Source: Struthidea cinerea
Lineage: Eukaryota > Chordata > Aves > Passeriformes > Corcoracidae
NCBI GenBank assembly: GCA_013397865.1
Contig: VZTI01001782.1
Coordinates: 520,248-584,247, forward strand
Reading direction: 5' to 3'
DNA: 64,000 nucleotides
The translations under genes and the position numbers were made by a program. Under the pieces are notes generated by a model that searched no databases, had not been told where the DNA came from, and worked only from the letters and a program-made list of their open reading frames with translations. Shown here piece after piece: positions 11,901 through 23,200 of this stretch. Every line of letters starts with the position of its first letter. The first letter of the stretch is position 1.

Positions 11901-14480
11901 AACAAGTGACTCCTACCATGAACACGTGAACAAATATATTACAGGCATTTTACAGGCAGGATTGGGCACAAAGGGCTAATCTCACAATCAACAACCATCC
12001 TTCAGCCCTTGAGGACACCCCAGTTTACATGGGACAACAAAGGAGACAGGAAAATACCACACTAGTTTTACAAAGTGATTGGTATTGCCTGCTGGGAGAT
12101 GTGATGTGTACTCTTTCATTCTCACTGCTGAACCTACCAGGTTGGACACGTGAGTTCTGGAATTCTGTTTTCCTTCAACAGAAGTTGCAAATTCTGTCCA
12201 CCCAGAAGCCAGCTCTCAGAAATGCAGACCATGAAAAGCCTCCCACTGGGATATGTTTGTGAGTCAAGTACTCTGTTGATCCACCATAAAGTGTATACTG
12301 CATTTTAATCTCATACGGAAATAATCTAGGAAATCAGTGCATAGAGCAGATATTATTACTAAAGCTTTTGTTCAGCACTGCTCTCATCAAGGCTTTAAAT
12401 GAAAATTCAGTAAAATATTTCCTGATGTGTTCCAATCTACAGAATCTCCTCTAAAACCAAAACACAATCCAAGACATATGGCTGCAATATGAAAGGCAGA
12501 AGTAAGTGACACATTGCACAGCACTCTTTCTGAGACAAAAGCACAATTACATCTCAAGAGGTCTAACATTCATTGCAAAACAATATTCATAGCATGGTGA
12601 ATATTCCATGTGCCCCCAAGAAATATCAAATTATACACAGAAAGTGGTTTAGTGAGGCTGTAACATGTCACAGCAAAGCTGCCTGCATCCAAAGCAGGGA
12701 GCTGCTCCCTTCCAGCCATGCAGAGCATCAGGAGGTACCACTCTGGTGAGCAGCAACTTCTGCTTTAAGCATTTCCTTTAACCCCGTCAAATGTCAGTGT
12801 TTGCTCTTTCTTCCCTTGCTTTGCATGGACTTGGGACCCTTTCATTAATGTTGGAACTACCTGCTAAATGCAAATTTCATTACCCACCTGGATTTAGCAG
12901 GGCTTACTCCTTAGCATTCCCACCTTACTGTACTTCATCCTTAAAATACTGCCAGTAGGGAAACTTACTTCTGCTTTACAGCTCCATGTCACCTCTCCAG
13001 CATGCAGTGAAACACAACACCTGTGAGCAAAGAGCCAGTTCTCTGAGAGAAACCACTGACAGAATCAAATGCACTCTGCAAAGAACCACTGAGCAATTCA
13101 GTCCAGCTTCAGTTATCTTTCAAAACTAGAAAAAGATGGGGTTGATGTCCCAAATCCACAGGGTTACTGTTTTGTATGGTGTCCATGGCAATGGGTGTTA
13201 GTTACTTTCTTTTCTCATACAAGGCCAGATGCTTCAAAACTCATCCACTTTAGGGTATTTCCCAGCATCTGGAAAATTTAGAGCTTTAAAAGGGAAAGAG
13301 AAGTGTCTGGTGAGATAATGGAAATATTCACAGGAGGAGGGAGGAATTTCTGGAGGGGAGGGAGTTTCTGGGATGAAAGAAGAAGAAGGGCAGAGAAACT
13401 GAAGAGGGGGCCATAGCAGCTTGATGTCAGATATGGAGTCAAAATAGACCACGGAAGTGGCAGGAAAAGGACAGATGGTGACAGAGCAGAGCCAGGCCAC
13501 AACCAAGCTGCCTATGCAGATGGATAGAGCAGGGCAGAGGTGCTGCTGCACGTTTGCTAGACTGAGGCTGTGTGGACACCGTTTGAATACAAGCACAAGC
13601 AGTAATTTTAAATATGCCTTTCTACTATAAGAGTAAAAAGAAGAGTGAAGTTTTATTCTGTTGACTGTCACCTCACAACTGCAATATCTGACATTTAAAG
13701 TAGTTCTTTTATGGACTAACCCCATTGCCCACAAGAAAAAACAAATGGCAAAATAAACAAGCTGATGTCTGAGGTTTTCACCATAATATCTTTCTTTTTC
13801 CAGGTGTTTGATCATTCTCCCAGACCTTTCCTGAACCCTTCCAGTTTTTGGATGGGTTTTCTGAACAGTTAGTTATTTTAATAACAACGTACTGGTGCCA
13901 AGTGCAGCAATAATGTCACCTCTCTACTCCTACTCTGTGTTTCCATGTGCATGTGCTTTGCAAAGACTGCATTAGTCTTTTCAGCATCAACAGCACATCA
14001 TGAACTCATGCTCAGCTGATTATGAAATCCTCTCTCCCCCCCTCCAAGTCTCAGTGAGTCACTGACTGGCAATATAAAATCTCCTATCCAGTTTGGTTTC
14101 CAATTTATGGTCTGTATATTCATGACAAAGCTGAAGACATGCTTCGTGACAAGATTAAACACCACATTTTGTGAGGAGCAGAAATAGTGAAATTTCTTTT
14201 CCTGCATCTCTGTCTTGTCATGCTCAGGTGTCTGAAGGAAAATAACCACTGAGTCTTTCTATCATGGAGAGGCCGACTCGGTCACACTCCCCTGCCCAGC
14301 TAAGCATTTTAACAGAAAAGGTTGGGATAATGTGATGAGATGTCTCTCTCTGTGTGTCAGGTTTGAAGTAAGATAGAAGTTTTAGGAGTAGGTGAAGAAA
14401 GGGAAAATGGAAGGCAGACAGGCAATGCAGCCACGTAGGCCCTGTTTTCCTAGGAGACAAGACTAAATATCAGATATGGT
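8961..14480. other. Intergenic, no gene recognised
   Basis: About 5.5 kb without supportable genes. Open stretches at 11018-11503 (minus), 11674-11979 (plus) and 13234-13815 (minus) show no known domain, no splice-consistent partners and ordinary composition. There is a purine-rich patch at 13370-13410. Confidence 0.5.
9625..9664 (+). repeat. Perfect-length 20-bp tandem duplication
   Basis: Two adjacent 20-base units, each starting GAACAAAGATTAATT and ending GCCT, differ at one base. This is a simple local duplication. Confidence 0.9.
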
Positions 14481-14499
14481 TTTGTGCTAAAAGAACAAA

Positions 14500-14829
14500 A
14501 AAAGGTCTTGGTCAAAATTGCTCCTTGCTGGCTTTATGGTGGAACGGTGTAGCTGAAATGGGGTCCTGGGCCACAGGCAGAGGTGGGGAGGCACCAGGAT
14601 AGGCAAGCCAGGGCCAGGAGGGGCCGTGGGTGCCTGTGGGCTACAGCAGGGCAGGGATGGTTGTACATGAAATGGCAGCAAAGAAACAGGGACACTGGCT
14701 GGGGCTCCTTGTTTTCCTAAATGTTTTGATAATAGTGCAAGGAAGTGCTGCCCTGTACTGCTGTACCTCAAGTGGACTTCCACAGTTCTGAAGGCAGTGT
14801 GGTAGGAGTCACACGTGGCACCCTGCATT
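14500..14829. repeat. GC-richer block preceding repeat copy 2
   Basis: G-rich sequence with GGGGCC/GGGCAGGG-type runs lies immediately before the second copy of the dispersed repeat, as the GC-richer block at 8060-8719 precedes copy 1. This suggests a larger degraded element. No coding content is supported. Confidence 0.35.
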
Positions 14830-15080
14830 GGGTGTCCCTTCCTCTAAGTCTTTAGTTTGGCTCCCACCTGCCATTTGTCCCTGTGCTCCTCTGAGCTAGT
14901 GGAAATGGGCCTTTGATGGGCTGATAGCTCCTGAGAACTGCCAGGGCAGGGGATTATATGGGCTTGTCCTCCTGTGCTCTTTTGTGTGTGCAGATGTGCT
15001 TTTAGTCCATATTAATCAATACCTGGGACTTGCTGTGCCTCTGCCATCTCCTGTCAGCTCTGCCTCCCTCTCCCAAATCC
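14830..15080 (+). repeat. Dispersed repeat, copy 2 of 3
   Basis: Matches 8720-8960 across most of its length: GTGTCCCTTCCTCT, CTCCTCTG, GGGCTGATAGCTCCTG and GTGCAGATGTGCTTTTAG. Same orientation as copy 1, with moderate divergence and several small indels. Confidence 0.6.
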
Positions 15081-15770
15081 TCAGCAGCGAGATGATGCTC
15101 AAGGTGCCACACACTGCTCTGAGCCCATCACACACCACGGCACAACTCAGCCTCCAGCAGTAAAGAACATGATTCAATGACCCCCATGCACCCAGCCCCA
15201 TACTCATTGCCTCTTTCATCTTCCCCCATTCCCTCTCCTCGGACAGAAGCACCTCCACTTTTCTAACTGCTCTGATGCTGCACATTCATCGCCACTCAAA
15301 GAGAGCTCATTCCTTACACAACAACCTTCACTATCCTGTAACAAACCCTCTAAACCAAAGCTTGCATCAAAACTACACTCAAGGTAGTAAGAGCTGGAGA
15401 ATTCAAATGAATGCAATGGCAACTTTTTTACAGAAAAAAAGAAAAAAAGTTCTAGTTTCCTTTCTTTTTTGTTTTCTTATTTTATTTCTTTTGTTTTTCT
15501 TCAAGCTTCCTTCAGTCTCTTCTGTTTGCCACCACCTTCCAGAAAATGGTAACAAGGGAAAATCTAGGGAGGAAAAAAATATCATAGCAAATACTCTAAA
15601 ATATCCTACTGAACAGTCTGTCTATAAAGACTCCTTAAGTGGGAGGCAGCCTCCTGGGGACTAAATGAAGCAGATGGGTTGACCTTGAACAGCAGCCAAA
15701 CGCCTACACAGCCACTTGCTCACTCCCCCAGCAGTGGCATAGGGAAGAGAATGGGGAGAACAAAAGTGAG
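15081..15770. other. Intergenic, nothing recognised
   Basis: Contains an A-rich then T-rich low-complexity stretch around 15430-15500. A 129-codon open stretch here (15275-15664) shows no family similarity. Confidence 0.5.
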
Positions 15771-16450
15771 AATCATAGAATCGTTAAGGCTGGAAAAGAA
15801 CTCTAGGATAATTGAGTTCAACCATTAACCCAGCACCACTCTGTTCACCACTAATCCATGCCCCCCACTGCCACATCCACATGTGTTTTTGAACGCTCTG
15901 CGGAATGGTGATTCCATCACTTCCCTGTGCAGTCTGTTCCACTGCCTGACCACCCTTTCTGTGAAGAATTTTTTCCTAATATCCAATCTAAACCACCCCT
16001 GGCACACCTTGAGGCCTTTTCCAAGTCCTATCACTTGTTGCCTGGGAGAAGAGACCGACCCCCACGTGGCTACAGCCTCCTTTTGGGAGTTGTAGAGAGT
16101 GATAAGGTCCTCCCTGAGCCTCCATGCTGAACACCCCCAGCTCCCTCAGCTGCTCCTCATCAGACTTGTGCTCCAGACCCTTCCCCAGCTCTGCTGCCCT
16201 TCTCTGGACACATTCCAGCAGCTCTATGTCTCTCTTGCAGTGAGGGGCCCTAAACTAAGCCTAGGATTCAAGATGTGGCCTCACCAGGGCTGAGTACAGA
16301 GGGACAATTTAATTCCCTAGTCCTGCTGGCCATGCTGTTTCCGATACAAGCCAGCATGCCTTGACTGTTCTTCTTGGCATAGTGCTGGCTCATGTTCAGC
16401 CACTGTCGACCAGCATCCCCAGAAATGTCTGCAGATCTGGATGAGAACAG
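15771..16450 (-). mobile_element. CR1-type LINE fragment (3' end)
   Basis: Reads as the reverse complement of an avian CR1 3' region. It starts with ATCATAGAATCGTTAAGGCT and GTTCAACCATTAACCCAGCA, then has CTGTTCCACTGCCTGACCACCC-like text and CTCCAGACCCTTCCCCAGCT. The element's 3' end is at the left. It has no intact ORF. Its exact right end is uncertain. Confidence 0.9.
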
Positions 16451-16639
16451 TTTAATAAATGAAGGAAAGCAAAAACCCCTAAACCAAACAACCCAACCCA
16501 AAAAAACCCCAAGCAATTCAAAGGCAAGCATTCAGCACTTCCCACCAGCAGACCTACACCCCTCCATCTCCCAGCAATGGTCATCTTGGAAGAAAAATGT
16601 CCCACCATTCTTCTTCTTCTGCCCCACGTTTTCTTGCTG

Positions 16640-17735
16640 AGGTCAATGTTTTATGGCATGAAATATCCCTTTGGCCAATTTAGGTCAACTGTCCTAGTTC
16701 TGTCCCCTCTCAGTCTCTTCCCCATCCTTTGCCTACTTGCTGAGGAAGACGAGTGAAAAAAAATAAAGCCCTGATGCTGTGCAAGTGTTATTCAGCAACA
16801 GCCACCACACTGGTGTGTTATCAACATGACCATCAACCATGACCCCCTCCTTGTCCTGTGACATATGCACAGATGTCATTCCCTTAGTCTGTGGGACATC
16901 CCCCAAATGTCCATACAAGTCCAATCAATTAATTCGGTCCATGACTTGCGCTCCACCCAGTAGCTTTCCACATCAGATGGTTTTGCACAGCACAACACAA
17001 CAGGATGCCTTGGTGAACAGAGCATACTGCCTTTCACTTTCTGCTTTTTATTATACTTTTGGGCTTGAGCCACCTCCTCAGTTGATGCTATGAAATCTCT
17101 GCCTCCTGGCTCAATGGTGACCTCTTTCAGTATTCAAGGACACAGGATTTCCTCATCTGAGCCCACTGCGTGATCAATCCTACCCCCTTACTCCATGTAG
17201 CTTCAGTTACATTATGTGTAGAGGTGCCCCTTGCTACGAACATCTAGTACATCTCAGACCCTTGATACCCTCAGCTCCAGAACCTCAGAGGTCAACCTTG
17301 GGTCTTTCCAGGTGTTTTCTGTCAGAGGCTCCAGGTGAACACAGAGTTTCTTACAGCTGGTACTCTCTGGACAGGCCCAAGGGCTACCAAACAAACTGTC
17401 CTGTCTGTCCTGCTGCTGTTTAGTGACCTTGTCTGGACACCAGCTACCCACCAAAGCCAGACTGTCACTGCCCTTCTCAACTGGACAGGGGAGAAAAAAT
17501 ATAACAAAAGGCTCCTAGGGCAAGAGGAGAGGTCACTCCTAAGATTATTCCTCTCATCAATTACCTCTCATCAATTACAATCAGAGGCAAAACACTGATG
17601 TGCTCAGGCTTGGCCAGTGGTGGATCCGTCTTAGACCCAGTTGGCACTGCCTCTGTCGGACATGGAGGAAGCTTCTGGCAGCTTCTCACAGAAGCCCCCC
17701 ACTACCAAAATCTTGCCACACAAACTCAAAACACT
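16640..17735. mobile_element. LTR-like remnant of an avian endogenous retrovirus
   Basis: Several phrases recall an LTR family widespread in bird genomes: GAAATATCCCTTTGGCCAAT with TGTCCCCTCTC near 16660-16710, a GGTGTGTTATCAACAT run near 16812, ACAAAAGGCTCCTAGGG near 17502, and the stretch 17612-17720 with TCTGTCGGACATGGAGGAAG and CAGCTTCTCACAGAAGCC. It is non-coding and degenerate, with no retroviral protein segment seen. The family assignment is from memory and the ends are approximate. Confidence 0.6.
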
Positions 17736-18379
17736 TTAAAAAGTTCTTAAAGGTCACTTAATGGAAAGGACTCACAAGCTGACCGTTACACAGAATATAC
17801 ACTTTCCAGAAATATACTATGCCTAGGAAAGCCTTTTTATTAGTTGGTGGAAACTTGATGTTTATTTTACTGATCACATGGGGATGTGATGATGCTGATC
17901 TTGCCATTACAAGCTTGGGAACATCTGTCTTGGAGAAGAAGAGAAGTCTCCATGAGATGGTTCCCTGAGCACTGGGATGGCAGGAAAGCAGGGGCGAAAT
18001 GCCAGACTTGGCTCATGGTCACTGCCTTTATCATAGGTCTCTCAGGCAGAGCAGAACACAGTGATAAGCAGCACAGCAAACAGCAACAGACCAGTCACCA
18101 CAACACTGGGTGTTACAGGGACAGCAGTGGGCTGGTTGCACCAGCTGCCAAGCACCCACCCAGTTGCTCACTCACCCTGCTCTCAGCAGCATGGGGGGAA
18201 GCTAGGATGAATAAAAGCGAGCAAATCTGTGGGTCAGACAAAGCTGACACACGAGTGAAAAACAGAGGCAGACAGGCCACTGTGAGCCTGCTGCCTGGCC
18301 TGGGCTGTCCTGTGGCCACCAGCCACAGGCTGCGGCACCTCCATGACCATCTCAGTGACTGCCCTGAATCTTTTTCTCC
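17736..18379. other. Intergenic, nothing recognised
   Basis: The long open stretch in this region (17886-18431) runs into the following CR1 and has no domain, so it is not a gene. Confidence 0.5.
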
Positions 18380-18785
18380 CTCTCACAGAATCACAAAGTC
18401 ACAGAATTGGCCAGGTTGGAAGGGACAGTAGGGGGTCATCTGGTCCAACCTCCCTGCTTAAGCAGGGTCATTCTAGAGCACATTGCACAGGATTGTGTCC
18501 ACGTGAATTAGTGGAGAGACTCCACACCCTCTTTACGCAAACTGTTTCAGTGCACGGTCACTGCACACTAAAGTTCTTGTATGCAGGTGAAACTTCCTGC
18601 ACATCAGTTTCTGCCCGTTCCCTCTTGTCCTATTACTTGGTACCACCGAGCAGAGCCTGATCCATCCGCTTGACACCCTCTCTTCAGATACTCCTGGACG
18701 AGGTCCCCTCTCAGCCGCCTCTTCTGGGGCTGAACAGCCCCAGCTCCCTCAGCCTTTCCCAGTAAGAAAAACGCTCGAGTCCCCT
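18380..18785 (-). mobile_element. CR1-type LINE fragment beside the PHF20L1 CpG island
   Basis: The reverse complement of a CR1 3' region: CACAGAATTGGCCAGGTTGG, GTCATCTGGTCCAACCTCCC, GCCCGTTCCCTCTTGTCCTA, and GGGGCTGAACAGCCCCAGCT with CAGCCTTTCCCA. Its upstream end stops within about 60 bases of the CpG island. Confidence 0.92.
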
Positions 18786-18844
18786 AATTAACCCTCTCCT
18801 TTGCCCTCCGCAGGACAAGTCCCTCCACTCTCCCCTATTTCTGT

Positions 18845-19099
18845 GGCGGGGGCTGGCAGTGCATGGCGGCGGGGAAGCGGTGGCACGGTGCCGCTGCCCC
18901 GTGCCGGTGACCCCAGCCCGCTGTCCCGGCACCGGGGCCGCCGCTCTTTGTCTCGCTCGCCCCCCGCCCCTCGCAGTCACGTGCCGGGGGCGGGGCGCGT
19001 CGCGCGGCGGTGACGCGTGCGGGGCGCGGGCAGGATGGGGCGGTGAGGGGCGGCCGTGCCGGACCCCCCGCGGCAGCCGCGCCGGGCCCCGTGCGAGCC
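18845..19099 (+). promoter_or_regulatory. PHF20L1: CpG island, PHF20L1 promoter region
   Basis: Dense CpG and GC-rich sequence begins near 18845 and is cut by the assembly gap. It includes a GC box (GGGGGCGGGG, 18986-18995) and an E-box-type GTCACGTG at 18976-18983, with a TGACGCGT site following. There is no TATA box. It lies about 1.1 kb before the start-codon exon and in the right orientation for PHF20L1. The transcription start and non-coding exon 1 are expected here or in the gap. Confidence 0.85.
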
Positions 19100-19588
19100 N
19101 NNNNNNNNNNNNNNNNNNNNNNNNNNNNNNNNNNNNNNNNNNNNNNNNNNNNNNNNNNNNNNNNNNNNNNNNNNNNNNNNNNNNNNNNNNNNNNNNNNNN
19201 NNNNNNNNNNNNNNNNNNNNNNNNNNNNNNNNNNNNNNNNNNNNNNNNNNNNNNNNNNNNNNNNNNNNNNNNNNNNNNNNNNNNNNNNNNNNNNNNNNNN
19301 NNNNNNNNNNNNNNNNNNNNNNNNNNNNNNNNNNNNNNNNNNNNNNNNNNNNNNNNNNNNNNNNNNNNNNNNNNNNNNNNNNNNNNNNNNNNNNNNNNNN
19401 NNNNNNNNNNNNNNNNNNNNNNNNNNNNNNNNNNNNNNNNNNNNNNNNNNNNNNNNNNNNNNNNNNNNNNNNNNNNNNNNNNNNNNNNNNNNNNNNNNNN
19501 NNNNNNNNNNNNNNNNNNNNNNNNNNNNNNNNNNNNNNNNNNNNNNNNNNNNNNNNNNNNNNNNNNNNNNNNNNNNNNNNNNNNNNNN
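19100..19588. other. Assembly gap (489 N)
   Basis: Unsequenced bases inside the CpG island. Open frames reported across it are artefacts of N translation. PHF20L1 exon 1 and its donor are probably inside. Confidence 0.99.
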
Positions 19589-20146
19589 TTTTGATAGTGG
19601 CGGAGCTACAGAATAAAATTAGAAGCCAGTTGTGACTGAAACTTAGTGCTATGAGTGCGACACCAGAGTGCATAGAAAAACTCAAGATGGGTTTTTGTTT
19701 ATTTTTGTTGGTGCTAATTTCATCTTACTTGTCCTTTAGGCCAGGTATCTGTTCTTGGTAAGGTAAGTTTTTCTTGGCCTTTTCCACACCCGAACAGAGC
19801 ACACATGTTGACTATAGGTAAACTAAAATTTTTCTCTAAAAGGATGTCAAGGAATTACAGTTTAGTGCAGTTCCAGAGATGAGCACTATGGGTTTTTTCT
19901 TCTTATTTTTTGACTTAAGGTTGATAACAGATTTTTTTCAAAGGGAAAGAAATCTGAGTAAAAGTATGTATGAATGTTTCTTGATGCCTTTTTTAGGCCT
20001 TGACTGTATTTCTGTAAACTAAGCAGTTAATACAAAGTCAGGATCAAAATTTTGCATCTTTTCACCCTCTGGAATATATTTGCTGTCAATGACACATTTT
20101 AAAGAGTGTAATGTGTTTTAATGCAACTTTTTTCCTTCCTTCAAAG
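19589..20146 (+). other. PHF20L1 intron 1 (3' part)
   Basis: AT-rich sequence ending in a pyrimidine tract and CAAAG acceptor at 20146. No coding content was seen. Confidence 0.7.
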
Positions 20147-20252
20147 GTGGTGAAAAAGACAATATCAAGATGAGTAAAAAGCCTCCAAATCGTCCTGGAA
20201 TCACATTTGAGATTGGTGCTCGTTTGGAGGCACTGGACTATTTACAAAAATG
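20147..20252 (+). CDS. PHF20L1: PHF20L1 exon 2, start codon and first part of Tudor 1
   Basis: Acceptor TTCAAAG and donor TG|GTACGG. There are 23 bases of 5' UTR, then ATG at 20170. It encodes [25 protein letters not shown] and the first two bases of W28. The start matches the known PHF20L1 N terminus. Ends in phase 2. Confidence 0.96.
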
Positions 20253-23200
20253 GTACGGAAGACATTGTGTAGTATTTGCTGAGAGCATAATTATTTATTG
20301 TAGTTTGTGTGCTTTGCTAACTTACTGTGAAAATCAGTGCACCTATTAATTGACAATTTCCTATTAATTGACAATTTATGAATTTCCAGCTAAGTCCGTT
20401 AAAACTGTTAGCTTTTAGGAAAATATTCCTTCTTCAGAAATTGAGATAAACTTTTCTATGGGTTTTTGTTTATTTGCTCTTAGTGGCTTGTGCAGCTGTA
20501 CTAAGCAAAGAGCCTTTCTGGAGTAGTGTGGAATTCAGTGTCATGGCCGAGGTGATCGGTGTGTCAACGTGCAAACTTCATGATCAAAGACTTCTTTTGC
20601 TTTTGTTTGAAGGCATGCAAGGGGAGTTGTTTTGTATTCAGTTGTCACACTTGACAGGTTAACAAAACTGATTCTAAAAAAACCCCACATCCTGAATTGG
20701 AGTTCATGGGATAGGCAGGTACAGTTGTGTTTGTATGAAACAGCTGGAGGAATGAAGTGCTTAAAACTGTGCCTCTGCAACCACCCAGGTGTATTGTGAG
20801 CTCAAAGACTACAAAATGGAAATTGTAGGCACAAGGACCATGCTGCCCAGCCTGTGTATTGTGAAAGGAGCTGTTCTGATGAAATAAATAGTTAGTAAAA
20901 ATTTTATTAAAGCAAGTAGGCTAGTTTGATTGTGTGTCCTGGCCATGCTAGTTTGTTTGAAAAATCCCTGATTTTGTTAAAGTAGGTGACAGAAGTAGTT
21001 GATGCTTCTACTCAGAAGTTTTTTTCTTAGCTGCTCTCTGATTTATAAGGGCTCAGAAATGTAGAGGTGTGTACCTGCTTTTCTGTTGCATTCCTGGAGA
21101 GCTCAGCATGTTCCTGTAAATATCTGATCCTGTTAACTCCAAGTGATGTGACAGAGAAGTCTGTGTATTATTGACATATTAATATGTCTGCTCCAGTAGT
21201 TATATGCTCTGTATAAAAAGTTGGGTCAAACTTTTTATTTGCAGAGCTTTGATTTTAATTATGGGAAAAGTGTTTGTTATAATAAATATACTCTTAAGGA
21301 CTTGGTTTACAGAACAATTCTTGTTCTTACCTGTTGCTGTAGAGTGGGTTTTCAGCATGCTGATTCTGTAACTGAATGGCAGGATAAGGAAAACATCCAA
21401 ATAATGCAATAAAACTTTTTGTAGCATCTTCTGTGACTAAAGATAGTTGGTTAAAGTAATCAGGTAACAAAAATTAGTATGTAAAAATAGCTTCAGCTGA
21501 ATTGTATCAAAAAACGTCACTGAATATCCAGTGTATCAGTTGTGTCAGACCTGCCCAGACTTTTCACAGGGAAGTGTTGCATGTCAGTGCTGGAGTTCTT
21601 GTCTAGGTTTGGGTTGTCAGGCATGAGCCATGTCACAAGCTCTGCAGCTGAGTTGCTGGGTGTTTTCAGGAAGAATAGAATTTATCCTGAACTTTCCAGG
21701 AATTGATTCATCATCTGTACCACCAGGTAGACCCAGGTCAAGTTTAAATGCATGTAAACTTTAGTGGTGCCATATACAGAAGAAAGTTAATGTGAAAATT
21801 TAGCAGTTGCAGCAACAATGAGAACAGGACTCTATTTCAAATGAACTAGTAATACAGAATGAACTAATAATCCAAAACAAAATAGCTTGTGACAGAAATT
21901 CTGCTGTTGTGCTATTATTAGGGTGTCAAGGGTGGCAGTGATAGTCTATGGGGTTTTTTTTAGTTGGCTTTCTGTTGCATAAGGGGATGGAGGATGTTTT
22001 TTAAATTCTTTCTATATAAAATCTGTATGCACTCCCATCATCTGCATGCAGAAATACATACTTCAAAGAAAATAAACTTGCTGAACTTTCATGAAATCTC
22101 TATTATTTTTTTAACAAAAGCCAAATTGAAGAGCGTTGATATTGGTTAGCTCAGTCCTTCTACAAGTGACAAATTGAGAACACTTGCTGACAGATAGCCT
22201 TTGAAAGGGTTTTAATATTTTCTCCATTTTTCTGAAAACTTGCTGTCATCTAATGATCATGACTAGTTAAAATGTTAATGAAGAAAGGCTTCTAGAGGAT
22301 GTAGGAAAAAATACAGTAAAGTATGTTTTTGTTTTCTGAAGTACTTCTGCAGGTCTTAAATTTTCAATTGTGTATTAGTTGCTGAAATTCAACTCATGGC
22401 ATCTGGTGTTTTATTTACATTCTGTAAACTTTTAAGATGTCATCGGTGTACCTTGACTATTTATTGCTTAAAAGCCCTATAGTTTTAAATGAAGTTTTTG
22501 CAGACAGTGTTTGGATCACTGGTATCATTTGTCATGTACCATGACGGAGTAGAAGAAAGCCTGGTCAAACTGGTCAGCAAGGACAGGCTGTCAATGAGTG
22601 TGTTTATTTTTGCTTCATTGTAGGGGTAACTGCAATCGCTGCTTTATCAAGTACAGCAGTTACACTGTTGCAGGGGATCATCTTGCATAAAGAATTTGTA
22701 CCACTTGTTCCATATAAATTCACTAAAGCAAACTATGAACTGCAGCTCTAATCAAAACTGATATGATCATCTGTCAACAGATAATTAATGGGATTGAAAA
22801 TTATAAAATAGAAAATTAGTCAGTGTATGAGATGATCAGCGGCTGGAGTGTGTGATCTACGAAGAAAGAGTAAGGAAATGACTTGTTTAGCTTGAAGAAG
22901 GCTTCAGAAATCCCACTATCAGCCTTCCAATACCTACAAGGCTGTCATCCATAAGACTTAGCCAAACCCTACAGGTAGTTACAGGACAAGACAACAGGCA
23001 CAAACTGATGTGAGATTCAGACTACGTTTGAGGAGAATCTTTTTCCCTGTGGGACAGTCAAGCAGTGGATCAGGTTGGCTGAAGAGTTTGTGGAGTCTCC
23101 AGCATAGAAGGTTTTCAAGACTGGGATGGATAAAACACTGGAAAACCTGGCCTGTTGCCATGGCTGACCCTGCTTTGAGTGGGAGGTTGGACTAGAGGCT

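Noticed and set aside
13234..13815. 193-codon minus-strand frame, the longest gap-free one outside known exons
   Set aside because: Serine/proline/phenylalanine-rich because it reads the complement of a purine-rich patch; no domain.
17886..18431. 181-codon plus-strand open frame
   Set aside because: It runs into a CR1 3' end and shows no domain or splice context.
18711..19685. Long open frames (up to 324 codons) across the CpG island and gap
   Set aside because: Most of each frame is N translated as X; the flanks are GC-rich promoter and intron.
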